Assembly: GCA_946415645.1 (NCBI GenBank)
Contig: CAMKTJ010000022.1
Coordinates: 1-38,207 of the forward strand
Direction of reading: 5' to 3'
Source of the DNA: an uncultured Prevotellaceae bacterium
Lineage (GTDB): Bacteria > Bacteroidota > Bacteroidia > Bacteroidales > Bacteroidaceae
DNA: 38,207 nucleotides
The notes under the pieces are model-generated. The model saw only the letters and a program-made list of their open reading frames with translations, was not told the DNA's origin and did no database searches. The position numbers and the translations under genes were made by a program. Positions 1 to 7,745 of this stretch are shown one piece after another. How positions within the stretch are numbered: position 1 is the stretch's first letter; each line of letters opens with the position of its first letter.

Positions 1-447
1 GAGAACGGTCGTCCCTGCGGTTGTGGCCGTAAGGGTTGCTTGGAGGCATACTGCTCTGCCACAGGTGTTGCACGTACAGCACGTGAGATTCTGAGCACCA
101 CAGACCGTCCTTCTCTGCTGCGCGAGAAGCCCATCGAGGAGATTGAGTCTCTGGATGTAAGCATTGCTGCCAGCAAGGGCGATGAGGTTGCCAACGAGAT
201 TTTTAAGTTCACAGGTAAGATGCTGGGCGAGGCTTGTGCCGACTTTGCAGCCTTCTCTTCACCTGAGGCATTCATCTTCTTCGGTGGCCTCTGCAAGGCT
301 GGCGATTTGATTATGAAGCCCATCAAGGAAGCATACGACAATGCTGTCCTGAAGATCTTCAAGGACAAGGCCAAGTTCCTGGTGTCTGGTCTCATGAACG
401 CCAATGCTGCTGTTCTTGGTGCCAGCGCCCTGGGTTGGGAAGATTAA
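1..447 (+). CDS. ROK-family sugar kinase (probable glucokinase), C-terminal part
   Basis: The frame is open from base 1 to a TAA at 445-447, so only the last 148 codons are in the window. The first visible residues contain CGCGRKGCLE, the cysteine-rich zinc-binding signature of ROK-family kinases and repressors. No HTH can be judged because the N-terminus is missing. Further on, AFIFFGGLCKAGD matches the conserved glycine-rich strand of the second ROK subdomain, and the tail (ANAAVLGAS) matches the usual ROK ending. ROK kinases phosphorylate glucose or related hexoses with ATP in the cytoplasm. Kinase rather than repressor is the better guess, as Bacteroidetes glucokinases are of this type, but substrate cannot be read from this fragment. 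A strong hairpin terminator follows. Confidence 0.85.
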   Translation, partial: ENGRPCGCGRKGCLEAYCSATGVARTAREILSTTDRPSLLREKPIEEIESLDVSIAASKGDEVANEIFKFTGKMLGEACADFAAFSSPEAFIFFGGLCKAGDLIMKPIKEAYDNAVLKIFKDKAKFLVSGLMNANAAVLGASALGWED

Positions 448-473
448 CAGACAAACATTATCTATATTATAAC

Positions 474-507
474 AAACGGTGTGCAGAGATTTCTGTACAC
501 CGTTTTT
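474..507. terminator. Bidirectional hairpin terminator between convergent genes
   Basis: A 14-bp stem (474-487 with 492-505, one G-T pair) with a 4-base loop (GATT) is flanked by A-rich sequence on the left and a T-run (503-507) on the right. It sits between the ROK kinase (plus) and the small membrane protein (minus), and can serve both. Confidence 0.85.
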
Positions 508-534
508 AGTTTATTCATCACGTAAAGAATCACC

Positions 535-948
535 TTACTTGAAGGCCAAAATGGAATAGTTGATGCCGTCACATTGGATAGATGTGCAAGTGGGAACGTC
601 CGGCTCTTCCTGAATGGGGGCAGAAACTACCTGCTTTTCAGCTTTTGCTTGCCTGTAAACAATCTTTTCCTTTTCCACAATTTGTGTCAGATACAGAGTA
701 TCGTGAACAGGTTGGAGTACACGGACAGTATCTGTCTGCTGGGCATATCTCACATTTTGTTCTATGTCCGCAATCAGATGCACAGACATGCCAAAGATGA
801 CACCCACTACCGCTGCGGCTGGTGTGGCCACCCATCCCCAATAGTTTCTCTTCTGGCTAAGCGGGTTCTGGGGGACATGCATACGCTTATTATCCTGAGC
901 CACAAGGCGCTGAGCTGATGCGTGGAGTTTATCTTCGAATGTAGTCAT
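535..948 (-). CDS. Small single-pass membrane protein, probable anti-sigma factor
   Basis: A 137-residue protein with a hydrophilic N-terminus, one hydrophobic segment at about 39-61 (WVATPAAAVVGVIFGMSV) and a periplasmic-side tail rich in charged residues. Its start overlaps the last 20 bases of the ECF sigma factor, implying translational coupling. Short one-pass proteins encoded directly after an ECF sigma gene are usually anti-sigma factors that hold the sigma factor at the membrane; that role is inferred from position and topology, not from a recognised domain. I see no ZAS zinc motif and no FecR domain. Two cysteines lie near the C-terminus (TCTSIQC), five residues apart, and could form a disulfide. 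It could instead be an unrelated envelope protein. Confidence 0.7.
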   Translation of the reverse strand: MTTFEDKLHASAQRLVAQDNKRMHVPQNPLSQKRNYWGWVATPAAAVVGVIFGMSVHLIADIEQNVRYAQQTDTVRVLQPVHDTLYLTQIVEKEKIVYRQAKAEKQVVSAPIQEEPDVPTCTSIQCDGINYSILAFK

Positions 949-1519
949 ATTGATTGAATTTTTGTTTTAACGTTTGTGTTAGCATATATAGTCTTGATTT
1001 TACTGTACCTTCTGGTATTCCCATCAGGGCAGCAATCTCAGGAACGGTCAGTTCTTCTTCAAAACGGAAAGAGAAAAGCAAACGAGACTCTGACGGCAAC
1101 TTCTCCAACTCCTGCCTTAGCGTTTGGTCGAAGGCATCGTTCTCCATTTTGTCTATGATGTTATTATCCTCTTCCTCCTCACCTGTCTGTTTAGAGAACA
1201 GCTCGTATTGCTTCTGATGTTCCGTATGCCTATAATGATTCTTAATAAGATTATATCCAATAGTAAGAAGCCATGTACGGAAATTGGTACCAGAGAATCT
1301 GTCACGAGCCGTCCAGACGCGCATGAAGGCATCTTGGGTAAGGTCGGCAGCCAAAGCCTCATCGCCATTCATCTGCCTGTAGAACAAACCCATCAACCTG
1401 CAGGCATGACGATGGTAGAGCTCGCCATAAGCCCTATCATCGTCTTTGCTTGCCACCCGCTGCATCAGTTCTTCATCCGAGAGCGAAGCGAGGGGGGTTA
1501 GAAACATGGGTAGTGTCAT
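929..1519 (-). CDS. ECF-type RNA polymerase sigma factor
   Basis: 196 residues, the normal length for an ECF sigma factor. Region 2 spans roughly 20-95 and includes ADLTQDAFMRVWTARDRF followed by FRTWLLTIGYNLIKNHYR, the helix that binds the -10 element. Region 4 spans roughly 135-190 and includes the helix-turn-helix LTVPEIAALMGIPEGTVKSR. An acidic linker (EEEEDNN) separates them. The start ATG (1517-1519) overlaps the TGA of the upstream secreted-protein gene in an ATGA arrangement, and its 3' end overlaps the downstream membrane protein by 20 bases, so the three genes form one tightly coupled operon. An alternative ATG four codons later is possible. The target promoters are unknown. Confidence 0.95.
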   Translation of the reverse strand: MTLPMFLTPLASLSDEELMQRVASKDDDRAYGELYHRHACRLMGLFYRQMNGDEALAADLTQDAFMRVWTARDRFSGTNFRTWLLTIGYNLIKNHYRHTEHQKQYELFSKQTGEEEEDNNIIDKMENDAFDQTLRQELEKLPSESRLLFSFRFEEELTVPEIAALMGIPEGTVKSRLYMLTQTLKQKFNQYDYIRR

Positions 1520-2715
1520 TTATTCTCGGCTTGTTCCTTCAACATACCCTCAAATTCAGCCTTCTGTTCTGGGGAAGTGGCACTTCTCTCTACGCACTTA
1601 CTGAGGATATTGTGCAAATGTTCGGCAGCGGCGGTATCGCCCTTTTTCCTAAACTTTGAAATAAGGTTTGAAAGAAGCGTCACATGATTCAGGTCCATCT
1701 GTGCACTTGTCTGCCACGAGTCATAGACGAGGTCGGGCTCTGCCAGGTATTCCAAATTGTAAACCTCCTTTACATTGCGCATCGCTACAGCAAAATTGTC
1801 ATACTGCTTGGGGCTGTATTTAAGTATCAAACCCTCGTTGTAGATGCTGTCTTTGTTCAGGATGGTGGCTATAGGGGTGCCCGGAGAGAAGTAGGCTGGC
1901 CGTTTACTCTCCTTTATCAAGTGCATTATAATGTCGGCCTCATAATGTTTGAGCCATTCTTCGCCATATTGCCCATAGTCCTGCCAGTTGACATCAAGCG
2001 GTTTGATGTTCAACTTCTTGTAGAGCATATTCTTAAAAGACTCAGTATAGAGGAAGCTAATGTTAATGATATTCACGTCCGTACGTATGCCCAGAGCTTC
2101 CTGTAGCACTTTCATGGGCGTCGTGTCCAAGTCACCATTAGAGAAGTACAGGGCATTTGGTGGCAAACATTGGAGCATGTTGTAATTGTAGTGCATGATG
2201 CGCGTCGGGTAATACTTGTTCTGGTATGTGCGAGTGCACATATCCTTTATTTTGGGGTTCTCCGGATCTGTAATCCACAAGCGAATCATCAGATAATCGA
2301 GGTCCTCCGGGCAAATGTCATCAGGCATTAATTCTATGGCACGGGGTATATTGTCGCCTCGTTTTGCAGCCTCATCGGTCGTCAGGCAAAATCTGCATTT
2401 GCAGAGATTCAGCACATAACTGTCTGGTAGCGTAGCCTCCATTTTGCGGATTATATCAGCCGTCTTCGATTCGTCTTGATTCTCTCCCCATCCGCCAGTG
2501 AACTGTTCGTAATAATTGGTTGCTCGAAAAAGGTTACGCCAAGCCCACTGGTCCTTAGGATTCTCGTCCACAATCTTTTGCCAGGCTTCCGCTTGTTCCT
2601 TATACCATTCGGGTTCATATTTGTTGGCTACGAAGGTCTCTATGTATTCTGCCTTCTGAGCAAAAGTCAGTATACTACACATTAATACCAACGCGAAAAC
2701 TATTGTCTTTTTCAT
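1516..2715 (-). CDS. Secreted protein with a DUF2723-like C-terminal motif
   Basis: 399 residues, with a signal peptide of about 19 residues (MKKTIVFALVLMCSILTFA). The body is not a family I can name outright, but the stretch beginning NGDLDT (193-198), followed by P, LQE, GIRTDV and an IIN strand, closely resembles a motif I know from the soluble C-terminal part of Bacteroidetes DUF2723 (TMEM260-like) membrane proteins, where it reads NGDxDTxPxxxLQExxGxRTDV. No membrane helices are present here, so this would be a free soluble version. The N-terminal 150 residues look alpha-helical and may be TPR-like. It is the first gene of an operon with an ECF sigma factor and a putative anti-sigma factor, so it may be a sensor or accessory of that system (inference). 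Confidence 0.75.
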   Translation of the reverse strand: MKKTIVFALVLMCSILTFAQKAEYIETFVANKYEPEWYKEQAEAWQKIVDENPKDQWAWRNLFRATNYYEQFTGGWGENQDESKTADIIRKMEATLPDSYVLNLCKCRFCLTTDEAAKRGDNIPRAIELMPDDICPEDLDYLMIRLWITDPENPKIKDMCTRTYQNKYYPTRIMHYNYNMLQCLPPNALYFSNGDLDTTPMKVLQEALGIRTDVNIINISFLYTESFKNMLYKKLNIKPLDVNWQDYGQYGEEWLKHYEADIIMHLIKESKRPAYFSPGTPIATILNKDSIYNEGLILKYSPKQYDNFAVAMRNVKEVYNLEYLAEPDLVYDSWQTSAQMDLNHVTLLSNLISKFRKKGDTAAAEHLHNILSKCVERSATSPEQKAEFEGMLKEQAENK

Positions 2716-2724
2716 TGTTTATGC

Positions 2725-2755
2725 TTAAACACTTAAACTTTTAAACTTCTTAAAC
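2725..2755. repeat. Short TTAAAC tandem repeat in a 5' leader
   Basis: TTAAAC occurs at 2725, 2733, 2741 and 2750, spacing 8, 8 and 9 bases, in the untranslated leader just upstream of the secreted-protein gene (minus strand). A further isolated copy is at 2782. Confidence 0.7.
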
Positions 2756-2815
2756 TATTTCTCTCTCCGAGTGCGCTCTCATTAAACTATACACCGAAAT
2801 CAGAGAAACGTTCAT

Positions 2816-2823
2816 CAAAGATA
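2816..2823 (-). promoter_or_regulatory. Bacteroidetes -7 promoter element for the sigma operon
   Basis: The minus strand reads TATCTTTG, a match to TAnnTTTG, about 100 bases upstream of the ATG at 2715. No clear TTTG is found 19-21 bases further upstream, so the assignment is moderate. Confidence 0.45.
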
Positions 2824-2873
2824 CAAAAAAAATGCATTCTACACTAATTTTTAACGTTTGTTGGGACAAATAA

Positions 2874-2904
2874 ATTGTAGGCATTAATTAAAGACGTATA
2901 TTTG
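2874..2904 (+). promoter_or_regulatory. Bacteroidetes-type promoter facing the purL leader region
   Basis: ATTG (2874-2877), a 19-base spacer, then TATATTTG (2897-2904), which matches TAnnTTTG. Transcription would start near 2910 and run into the structured interval described below, well upstream of the purL-proximal promoter. Confidence 0.5.
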
Positions 2905-2910
2905 CTGGGA

Positions 2911-3315
2911 GAGATACGGCGTTTCTCTCATAGTAACACGCCGTATTGCTGGTATCAGAAAGACCTTTCGTTTACAACGATTGACCTATCCCAGAAAAAC
3001 GTTGACTATGCAAAACAAAGTCACATATACCTATATATGCGTTGCAGCCGATAACCATGCGGCCTGATGGGACGGTATATGTTCAGCAAACATATACCTT
3101 TCATATACCCCAACATATACCTTTTTCAGAAAAAGGGGTGCAGTTCACATATACAGGTACATGTTGGGGTATATGTCAGGTACATGTTAGGTACATATTG
3201 AGCCCGAGTTCTGTAAAATATTTTCCACACCATTCTCCAATAAAGGGCTACTGAGGGATTTTTGCTACTATACTAGGCCGCAAAAATTCCCTAACTAGGG
3301 AAAAAGTTTTTCTCT
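2911..3315 (+). other. Structured non-coding interval: possible small RNA or long leader
   Basis: No convincing protein is encoded between 2716 and 3508. Downstream of a candidate promoter the interval holds four structured parts. A 9-bp perfect inverted repeat (ATACGGCGT at 2914-2922 with 2938-2946) comes first, close to the inferred transcript start. The GGTAYATG array and its long hairpin follow at 3024-3197. A stem of about 11 bp (3255-3265 with 3280-3291, one bulge) comes next. Last is a small hairpin TTCCCT-AACT-AGGGAA (3287-3302) followed by a T-run at 3306-3310. The last two share bases 3287-3291 and so exclude one another, an arrangement reminiscent of attenuation. I do not recognise a named RNA family. 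Whether the interval is transcribed is not shown by the sequence. Confidence 0.35.
3024..3197. repeat. Array of GGTAYATG octamers forming a large inverted repeat
   Basis: GGTATATG, GGTACATG or their reverse complement occur at 3024, 3074, 3091, 3102, 3114, 3156, 3168 and 3179, with near matches at 3147 and 3190. Within each arm the spacing is 11-12 bases. The left arm (3089-3122) and right arm (3155-3188) are complementary at 30 of 34 positions around a 32-base centre, which itself contains a small CTTTTT/AAAAAG hairpin (3121-3135). The perfect 10-bp hairpin 3074-3083 with 3089-3098 competes with the large one. Confidence 0.8.
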
Positions 3316-3448
3316 TAATAGCAGCTATTTCTCTTATTTGGCAGAAACTAAGATCTGTAAAGAATTATCCTATCATAGAGGTATATGGTCAAGAAATCTG
3401 TTTTACACCAGCTATGCAGCAAAAGGGGGAAAATAAAAGCTATTTTAT

Positions 3449-3479
3449 TTTGTATTCCGCTCACTTCTTTGTAATTTTG
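3449..3479 (+). promoter_or_regulatory. purL promoter
   Basis: TTTG (3449-3452), a 19-base spacer and TAATTTTG (3472-3479) match the Bacteroidetes housekeeping consensus exactly. The start would fall near 3486, about 20 bases before the purL ATG. Confidence 0.8.
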
Positions 3480-3508
3480 CAGCCAAAATAAAAAACGTAT
3501 CTGAATAC

Positions 3509-6500
3509 ATGGCAATTACATTCTTTAAGACGCCACAGGAGAGCATCATCGCTACTGCCTGTGACCACAAATTTACAAGCGAAGATATAGAAAAACTTTG
3601 TTGGCTCTATGGCGGAGCTACCGTGATTGAAGGCGAGACCCTGAGCGGTTTCTTCATCGGTCCCCGTCGTGAGATGATTACTCCCTGGAGTACCAATGCC
3701 GTTGAGATTACCCAAAACATGGCTATCAAGGGCATCAGTCGTATTGAGGAGTATTTCCCCGTTGCCGACGAGAAGGCTGAATACGACCCCATGCTGCAGC
3801 GCATGTACGAGGGCCTGGATCAGGAGATCTTCACCATCAACATGAAGCCTGCTGCCATCCAGAGCATAGAGAACCTGGAGGAGTACAACGAGCAGGAAGG
3901 TCTGGCTCTCTCACCCGAGGAGATTGAGTACCTGCACGATGTAGAGAAGCAGTTGGGCCGCAAGCTAACGGACAGCGAGGTATTCGGCTTCGCACAGATC
4001 AACAGCGAGCACTGTCGCCACAAGATCTTCGGTGGTACATTCATCATAGATGGCGAGGAGAAGGAGAGCAGCCTCTTCAAGATGATTAAGAAGACTACGC
4101 AGGAGAATCCCCACAAGATTATCTCTGCTTATAAAGATAATGTAGCATTTGCACAGGGTCCCATCGTAGAGCAGTTTGCTCCGAAGGACCACAGCACCAG
4201 CGACTACTTTGTGATTCGCGACATAGAGAGTGTGATCAGCATCAAGGCCGAGACACACAACTTCCCCACAACGGTTGAGCCCTTCAACGGTGCCTCTACA
4301 GGTACTGGCGGTGAGATTCGCGACCGTATGGGCGGTGGTGTAGGTTCATGGCCTATTGCAGGAACAGCTGTCTATATGACCAGCTACCCCCGCACTCAGC
4401 AGGAGCGTGAGTGGGAGAAGATCCTGCCCGTTCGCGAATGGCTGTACCAGACACCCGAGCAGATTCTTATCAAGGCTTCTAATGGTGCCAGCGACTTCGG
4501 TAACAAGTTCGGCCAGCCACTGATCTGTGGTTCTGTGCTGACCTTCGAGCATCAGGAGAAGGACGAGAAATACGCCTACGACAAGGTTATCATGTTGGCC
4601 GGCGGTGTGGGTTACGGCACCAAGCGCGACTGCCTGAAGGGTACTCCCCAGAAGGGTAACAAGGTGGTTGTAGTAGGTGGTGACAACTACCGCATCGGTT
4701 TGGGTGGTGGCTCTGTATCAAGTGTTGAGACTGGTCGTTACAGCAGCGGCATCGAGCTGAATGCCGTTCAGCGTGCCAACCCTGAGATGCAGAAGCGTGC
4801 CAACAATCTGATTCGTGCCTTGTGCGAAGAGGAGGTAAACCCCGTTGTCAGCATCCATGACCACGGAAGTGCAGGACACGTTAACTGTCTGTCTGAGTTG
4901 GTTGAGGAATGTGGCGGCCACATTGATATGACCAAGTTGCCCATTGGCGACCCCACCCTTTCTGCAAAGGAAATCATTGCCAACGAGAGTCAGGAGCGTA
5001 TGGGTCTGCTTATCGACGAGAAGCACATAGACCATGTACGTCAGATTGCCGAGCGCGAGCGTGCTCCGCTGTACGTTGTGGGCGAGACCACTGGCGATGC
5101 TCACTTCAGCTTCGAGCAGGGCGATGGTGTTCGTCCCTTCGACCTGGAGGTTAGCCAGATGTTCGGCCACTCTCCCAAGACCATCATGCGCGACAATACC
5201 GTTGAACGCAAATACGAGAATGTGAAGTATGCAGAAAATTCTCAATTCTCAATTCTCAATTCTCAATTAGAGAAAGTTCTCCAGCTGGAGGCTGTTGCCT
5301 GCAAGGACTGGCTGACCAACAAGGTGGACCGTTCCGTAACAGGTAAGGTAGCACGCCAGCAGTGTCAGGGCGAGTTGCAGTTGCCTCTGAGCGACTGTGG
5401 TGTGGTAGCCCTCGACTATCGTGGAGAGAAGGGTATTGCTACTGCTCTGGGTCATGCACCTCAGGCAGCCTTGGCTGACCCCGCTGCAGGTTCTGTACTC
5501 TCTGTTGCCGAGTCTCTGACAAATATTGTATGGGCTCCTCTGGAGGAAGGACTGGACAGCGTAAGCCTCAGCGCCAACTGGATGTGGCCCTGTCGTGCCC
5601 AGGAGGGCGAAGATGCCCGTCTGTACACAGCCGTCAAGGCGCTGTCTGACTTCTGCTGCGAGCTGCAGATTAACGTGCCCACAGGTAAGGACTCGCTGAG
5701 TATGACTCAGAAGTACCCCAACGGCGAGAAGATTATCTCTCCGGGTACCGTCATTGTAACAAGCGGTGGTCAGGTTAGCGACATCAAGAAGGTGGTTTCT
5801 CCTGTTGTTCAGAACGTGCCTTCTACACTCTACCACATCGACTTCTCATTCGATGAGCTCCGTCTGGGCGGTTCAGCCTTTGCACAGAGCCTGAACAAGG
5901 TGGGCAGCGATGTTCCTACCGTCAAGAACAGCGAATACTTCCGTGATTGCTTCAACGCCATCCAGACCCTGATTCAGAAGGGCCTCATCCTGGCTGGTCA
6001 CGATATCAGCGCCGGTGGTCTTATCACTACCCTGCTGGAGATGACCTTCGCCAACACCAAGGGTGGCTTGAACATCAACTTAGACAAGATAAAGACCGAC
6101 GACCTGACAAAGATTCTCTTTGCAGAGAACCCAGGCGTTGTGATTCAGGTTGCCAACGACAAGCGCTCTGAGGTGAAGAAGTTCCTGGAGGACGAGGGCG
6201 TTGGCTACATTAATATAGGTGAGCCTGCTGAGGGTCGTACCCTTGCCATCGAGAAGAATGGCCAGACCTTCAACTTCGATATTAACGCCCTGCGTGATAT
6301 CTGGTACAAGAGCAGCTTCCTGCTGGATCAGAAGCAGAGCTTCCACGGCAAGGCAGCAGAGCGCTACCAGAACTACAAGCAGCAGCCCCTTGAGTGGAAT
6401 ATCCTTCCTAACTTCACAGGTAAACTCAGCCAGTATGGCCTGAACCCTGACCGCAGAGAGAAGAGCGGCATCCGTGCTGCTATCATCCGCGAGAAGGGAA

Positions 6501-7225
6501 CCAACGGCGAACGCGAGATGGCTTACATGCTATACTTGGCAGGCTTCGATGTAAAGGATGTGATGATGACCGACCTTATCACGGGTCGTGAGACATTGGA
6601 TGATATCAACTTTATCGTCTTCTGTGGTGGTTTCTCTAACAGCGACGTACTGGGTAGCGCTAAGGGATGGGCTGGTGCCTTCCTTTACAACCCCAAGGCC
6701 AAGGAGGCTCTGGACCGCTTCTACGCCCGCAAGGACACCCTCTCACTGGGTGTCTGCAACGGTTGCCAGCTGATGGTTGAATTGGGTCTCGTAGGCAGCA
6801 ATAAGACAGAGAACAAAGCCCGCATGTTGCATAACGACAGTCACAAGTTCGAGTCAAACTTCCTGGGCCTGACAGTACAGCCCAACAAGAGCGTGCTGAT
6901 GAGCAGCCTCAGCGGCAGCAAGCTGGGTATCTGGGTAGCTCACGGAGAAGGCAAGTTCTCTCTGCCCGGCAAGGAGGAGGATTACAACATCGTACTGAAG
7001 TACAGCTACGAAGGCTATCCTGCTAACCCCAACGGCAGCGACTTCACCACGGCTGGTATCTGCAGCGCTGACGGCCGTCACCTGGCTATGATGCCTCACT
7101 TGGAGCGCGCCTTCTTCCCCTGGCAATGCGGCTACTATCCCACAGACCGAAAGGAACAGGATCAGGTAACACCCTGGATTGAAGCATTTGTAAACGCTAA
7201 GAACTGGATTGAGAAGAATGTTTGA
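3509..7225 (+). CDS. purL: Phosphoribosylformylglycinamidine synthase (large, single-chain form)
   Basis: 1238 residues, the length of the single-chain enzyme in which synthase and glutaminase are fused. It converts FGAR, glutamine and ATP to FGAM in step four of cytoplasmic purine synthesis. Visible signatures are the metal and nucleotide site around INSEHCRHKIFGGTF and AETHNFPTTVEPFNGAST in the first synthase half, SGGxxTTLLEM-type sequence in the second half, and a C-terminal class I glutaminase. The glutaminase has its nucleophile Cys1083 in LGVCNGCQ and the His1197/Glu1199 pair in PHLERAFFPW. The start ATG lies about 20 bases after the predicted transcription start. Oddly, residues 577-587 are encoded by a 7-base tandem repeat (5237-5268), in a region that is variable in the family just before the conserved LEAVACKDW. 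The 3' end overlaps the next gene by 8 bases. Confidence 0.97.
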   Translation: MAITFFKTPQESIIATACDHKFTSEDIEKLCWLYGGATVIEGETLSGFFIGPRREMITPWSTNAVEITQNMAIKGISRIEEYFPVADEKAEYDPMLQRMYEGLDQEIFTINMKPAAIQSIENLEEYNEQEGLALSPEEIEYLHDVEKQLGRKLTDSEVFGFAQINSEHCRHKIFGGTFIIDGEEKESSLFKMIKKTTQENPHKIISAYKDNVAFAQGPIVEQFAPKDHSTSDYFVIRDIESVISIKAETHNFPTTVEPFNGASTGTGGEIRDRMGGGVGSWPIAGTAVYMTSYPRTQQEREWEKILPVREWLYQTPEQILIKASNGASDFGNKFGQPLICGSVLTFEHQEKDEKYAYDKVIMLAGGVGYGTKRDCLKGTPQKGNKVVVVGGDNYRIGLGGGSVSSVETGRYSSGIELNAVQRANPEMQKRANNLIRALCEEEVNPVVSIHDHGSAGHVNCLSELVEECGGHIDMTKLPIGDPTLSAKEIIANESQERMGLLIDEKHIDHVRQIAERERAPLYVVGETTGDAHFSFEQGDGVRPFDLEVSQMFGHSPKTIMRDNTVERKYENVKYAENSQFSILNSQLEKVLQLEAVACKDWLTNKVDRSVTGKVARQQCQGELQLPLSDCGVVALDYRGEKGIATALGHAPQAALADPAAGSVLSVAESLTNIVWAPLEEGLDSVSLSANWMWPCRAQEGEDARLYTAVKALSDFCCELQINVPTGKDSLSMTQKYPNGEKIISPGTVIVTSGGQVSDIKKVVSPVVQNVPSTLYHIDFSFDELRLGGSAFAQSLNKVGSDVPTVKNSEYFRDCFNAIQTLIQKGLILAGHDISAGGLITTLLEMTFANTKGGLNINLDKIKTDDLTKILFAENPGVVIQVANDKRSEVKKFLEDEGVGYINIGEPAEGRTLAIEKNGQTFNFDINALRDIWYKSSFLLDQKQSFHGKAAERYQNYKQQPLEWNILPNFTGKLSQYGLNPDRREKSGIRAAIIREKGTNGEREMAYMLYLAGFDVKDVMMTDLITGRETLDDINFIVFCGGFSNSDVLGSAKGWAGAFLYNPKAKEALDRFYARKDTLSLGVCNGCQLMVELGLVGSNKTENKARMLHNDSHKFESNFLGLTVQPNKSVLMSSLSGSKLGIWVAHGEGKFSLPGKEEDYNIVLKYSYEGYPANPNGSDFTTAGICSADGRHLAMMPHLERAFFPWQCGYYPTDRKEQDQVTPWIEAFVNAKNWIEKNV
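5237..5268. repeat. Heptamer tandem repeat AATTCTC inside purL
   Basis: Four perfect AATTCTC units (5237-5264) plus a partial AATT. The unit length is not a multiple of three; the tract is open in all three plus-strand frames and encodes NSQFSILNSQL. Related GAATT-containing heptamers lie in the intergenic spacer at 7783-7817. Confidence 0.9.
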
Positions 7226-7745
7226 TCTCTTTAGGACATTCTTACAGATAGGACTTTTCACCATCGGCGGCGGCTACGCCATGATTCCGCTGATAGAACA
7301 GAAAGTTGTAGATGAAAAGCATTGGGTCGACCACGACGAGTTGGTCGACCTGATTGCTGTGGCCCAAAGTTGCCCTGGCATCTTTGCCGTAAACATCAGC
7401 ATATTCATAGGCTATAAGCAAAGAGGCGTTTGGGGTGCCTTCCTAAGTACGTTAGGAGCCTGCCTACCCTCTTTCCTTATCATCTTGCTCATAGCATTTG
7501 CTTTCATGCAGTTCAGGGAGAATCCATGGGTGGAGAAATTCTTCAAAGGACTGCGCCCCGCTGTTGTAGCACTCATAGCCTCACCCGTATTCCGTATGGC
7601 CAAGAGCTCGCATATCAACCGCTACAATATCTGGATTCCCATCCTTTCCGCCTTTGCCATCTGGCTGATAGGCGTAAGTCCTATATACATTATATTAATA
7701 GCTGGCATTAGCGGATATGCCTACGGGCAATATCTGAAGGATTAG
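7218..7745 (+). CDS. Chromate transporter family protein, first half-size subunit
   Basis: 175 residues from the ATG at 7218, which lies inside the end of purL (8-base overlap); an in-frame TTG at 7209 is also possible but less likely. The N-terminal IGLFTIGGGYAMIPLIEQK is the classic CHR-domain motif, followed by VAQSCPGIFAVNISIFIGYK, the conserved P-G-hydrophobic segment. Several hydrophobic helices follow (about 75-100, 110-130, 140-170). Short CHR proteins of this size act as pairs, and a second half lies directly downstream. Family members export chromate or related anions at the inner membrane; the substrate of the paired Bacteroidetes form is not established, so chromate itself is only a family label. 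Overlap with purL suggests translational coupling. Confidence 0.92.
   Translation: MFDLFRTFLQIGLFTIGGGYAMIPLIEQKVVDEKHWVDHDELVDLIAVAQSCPGIFAVNISIFIGYKQRGVWGAFLSTLGACLPSFLIILLIAFAFMQFRENPWVEKFFKGLRPAVVALIASPVFRMAKSSHINRYNIWIPILSAFAIWLIGVSPIYIILIAGISGYAYGQYLKD

Noticed and set aside
3042..3254. 70-residue open frame in the purL upstream interval
   Set aside because: It is encoded largely by the GGTAYATG repeats, has no promoter or leader of its own, and its composition follows the repeat rather than a protein fold.
2716..3508. tRNA or other standard RNA gene in the long spacer
   Set aside because: No cloverleaf with T-loop GGTTCRA-type sequence and no CCA end could be found by eye.
4718..5245. 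175-residue open frame antisense to purL
   Set aside because: Lies wholly inside a confident gene; the sequence shows no domain and reflects restricted codon use of purL.
5237..5268. Sequencing or assembly error in purL
   Set aside because: The frame is intact through the repeat and both sides match the family, so an odd-length error is unlikely, though copy number should still be checked in reads.
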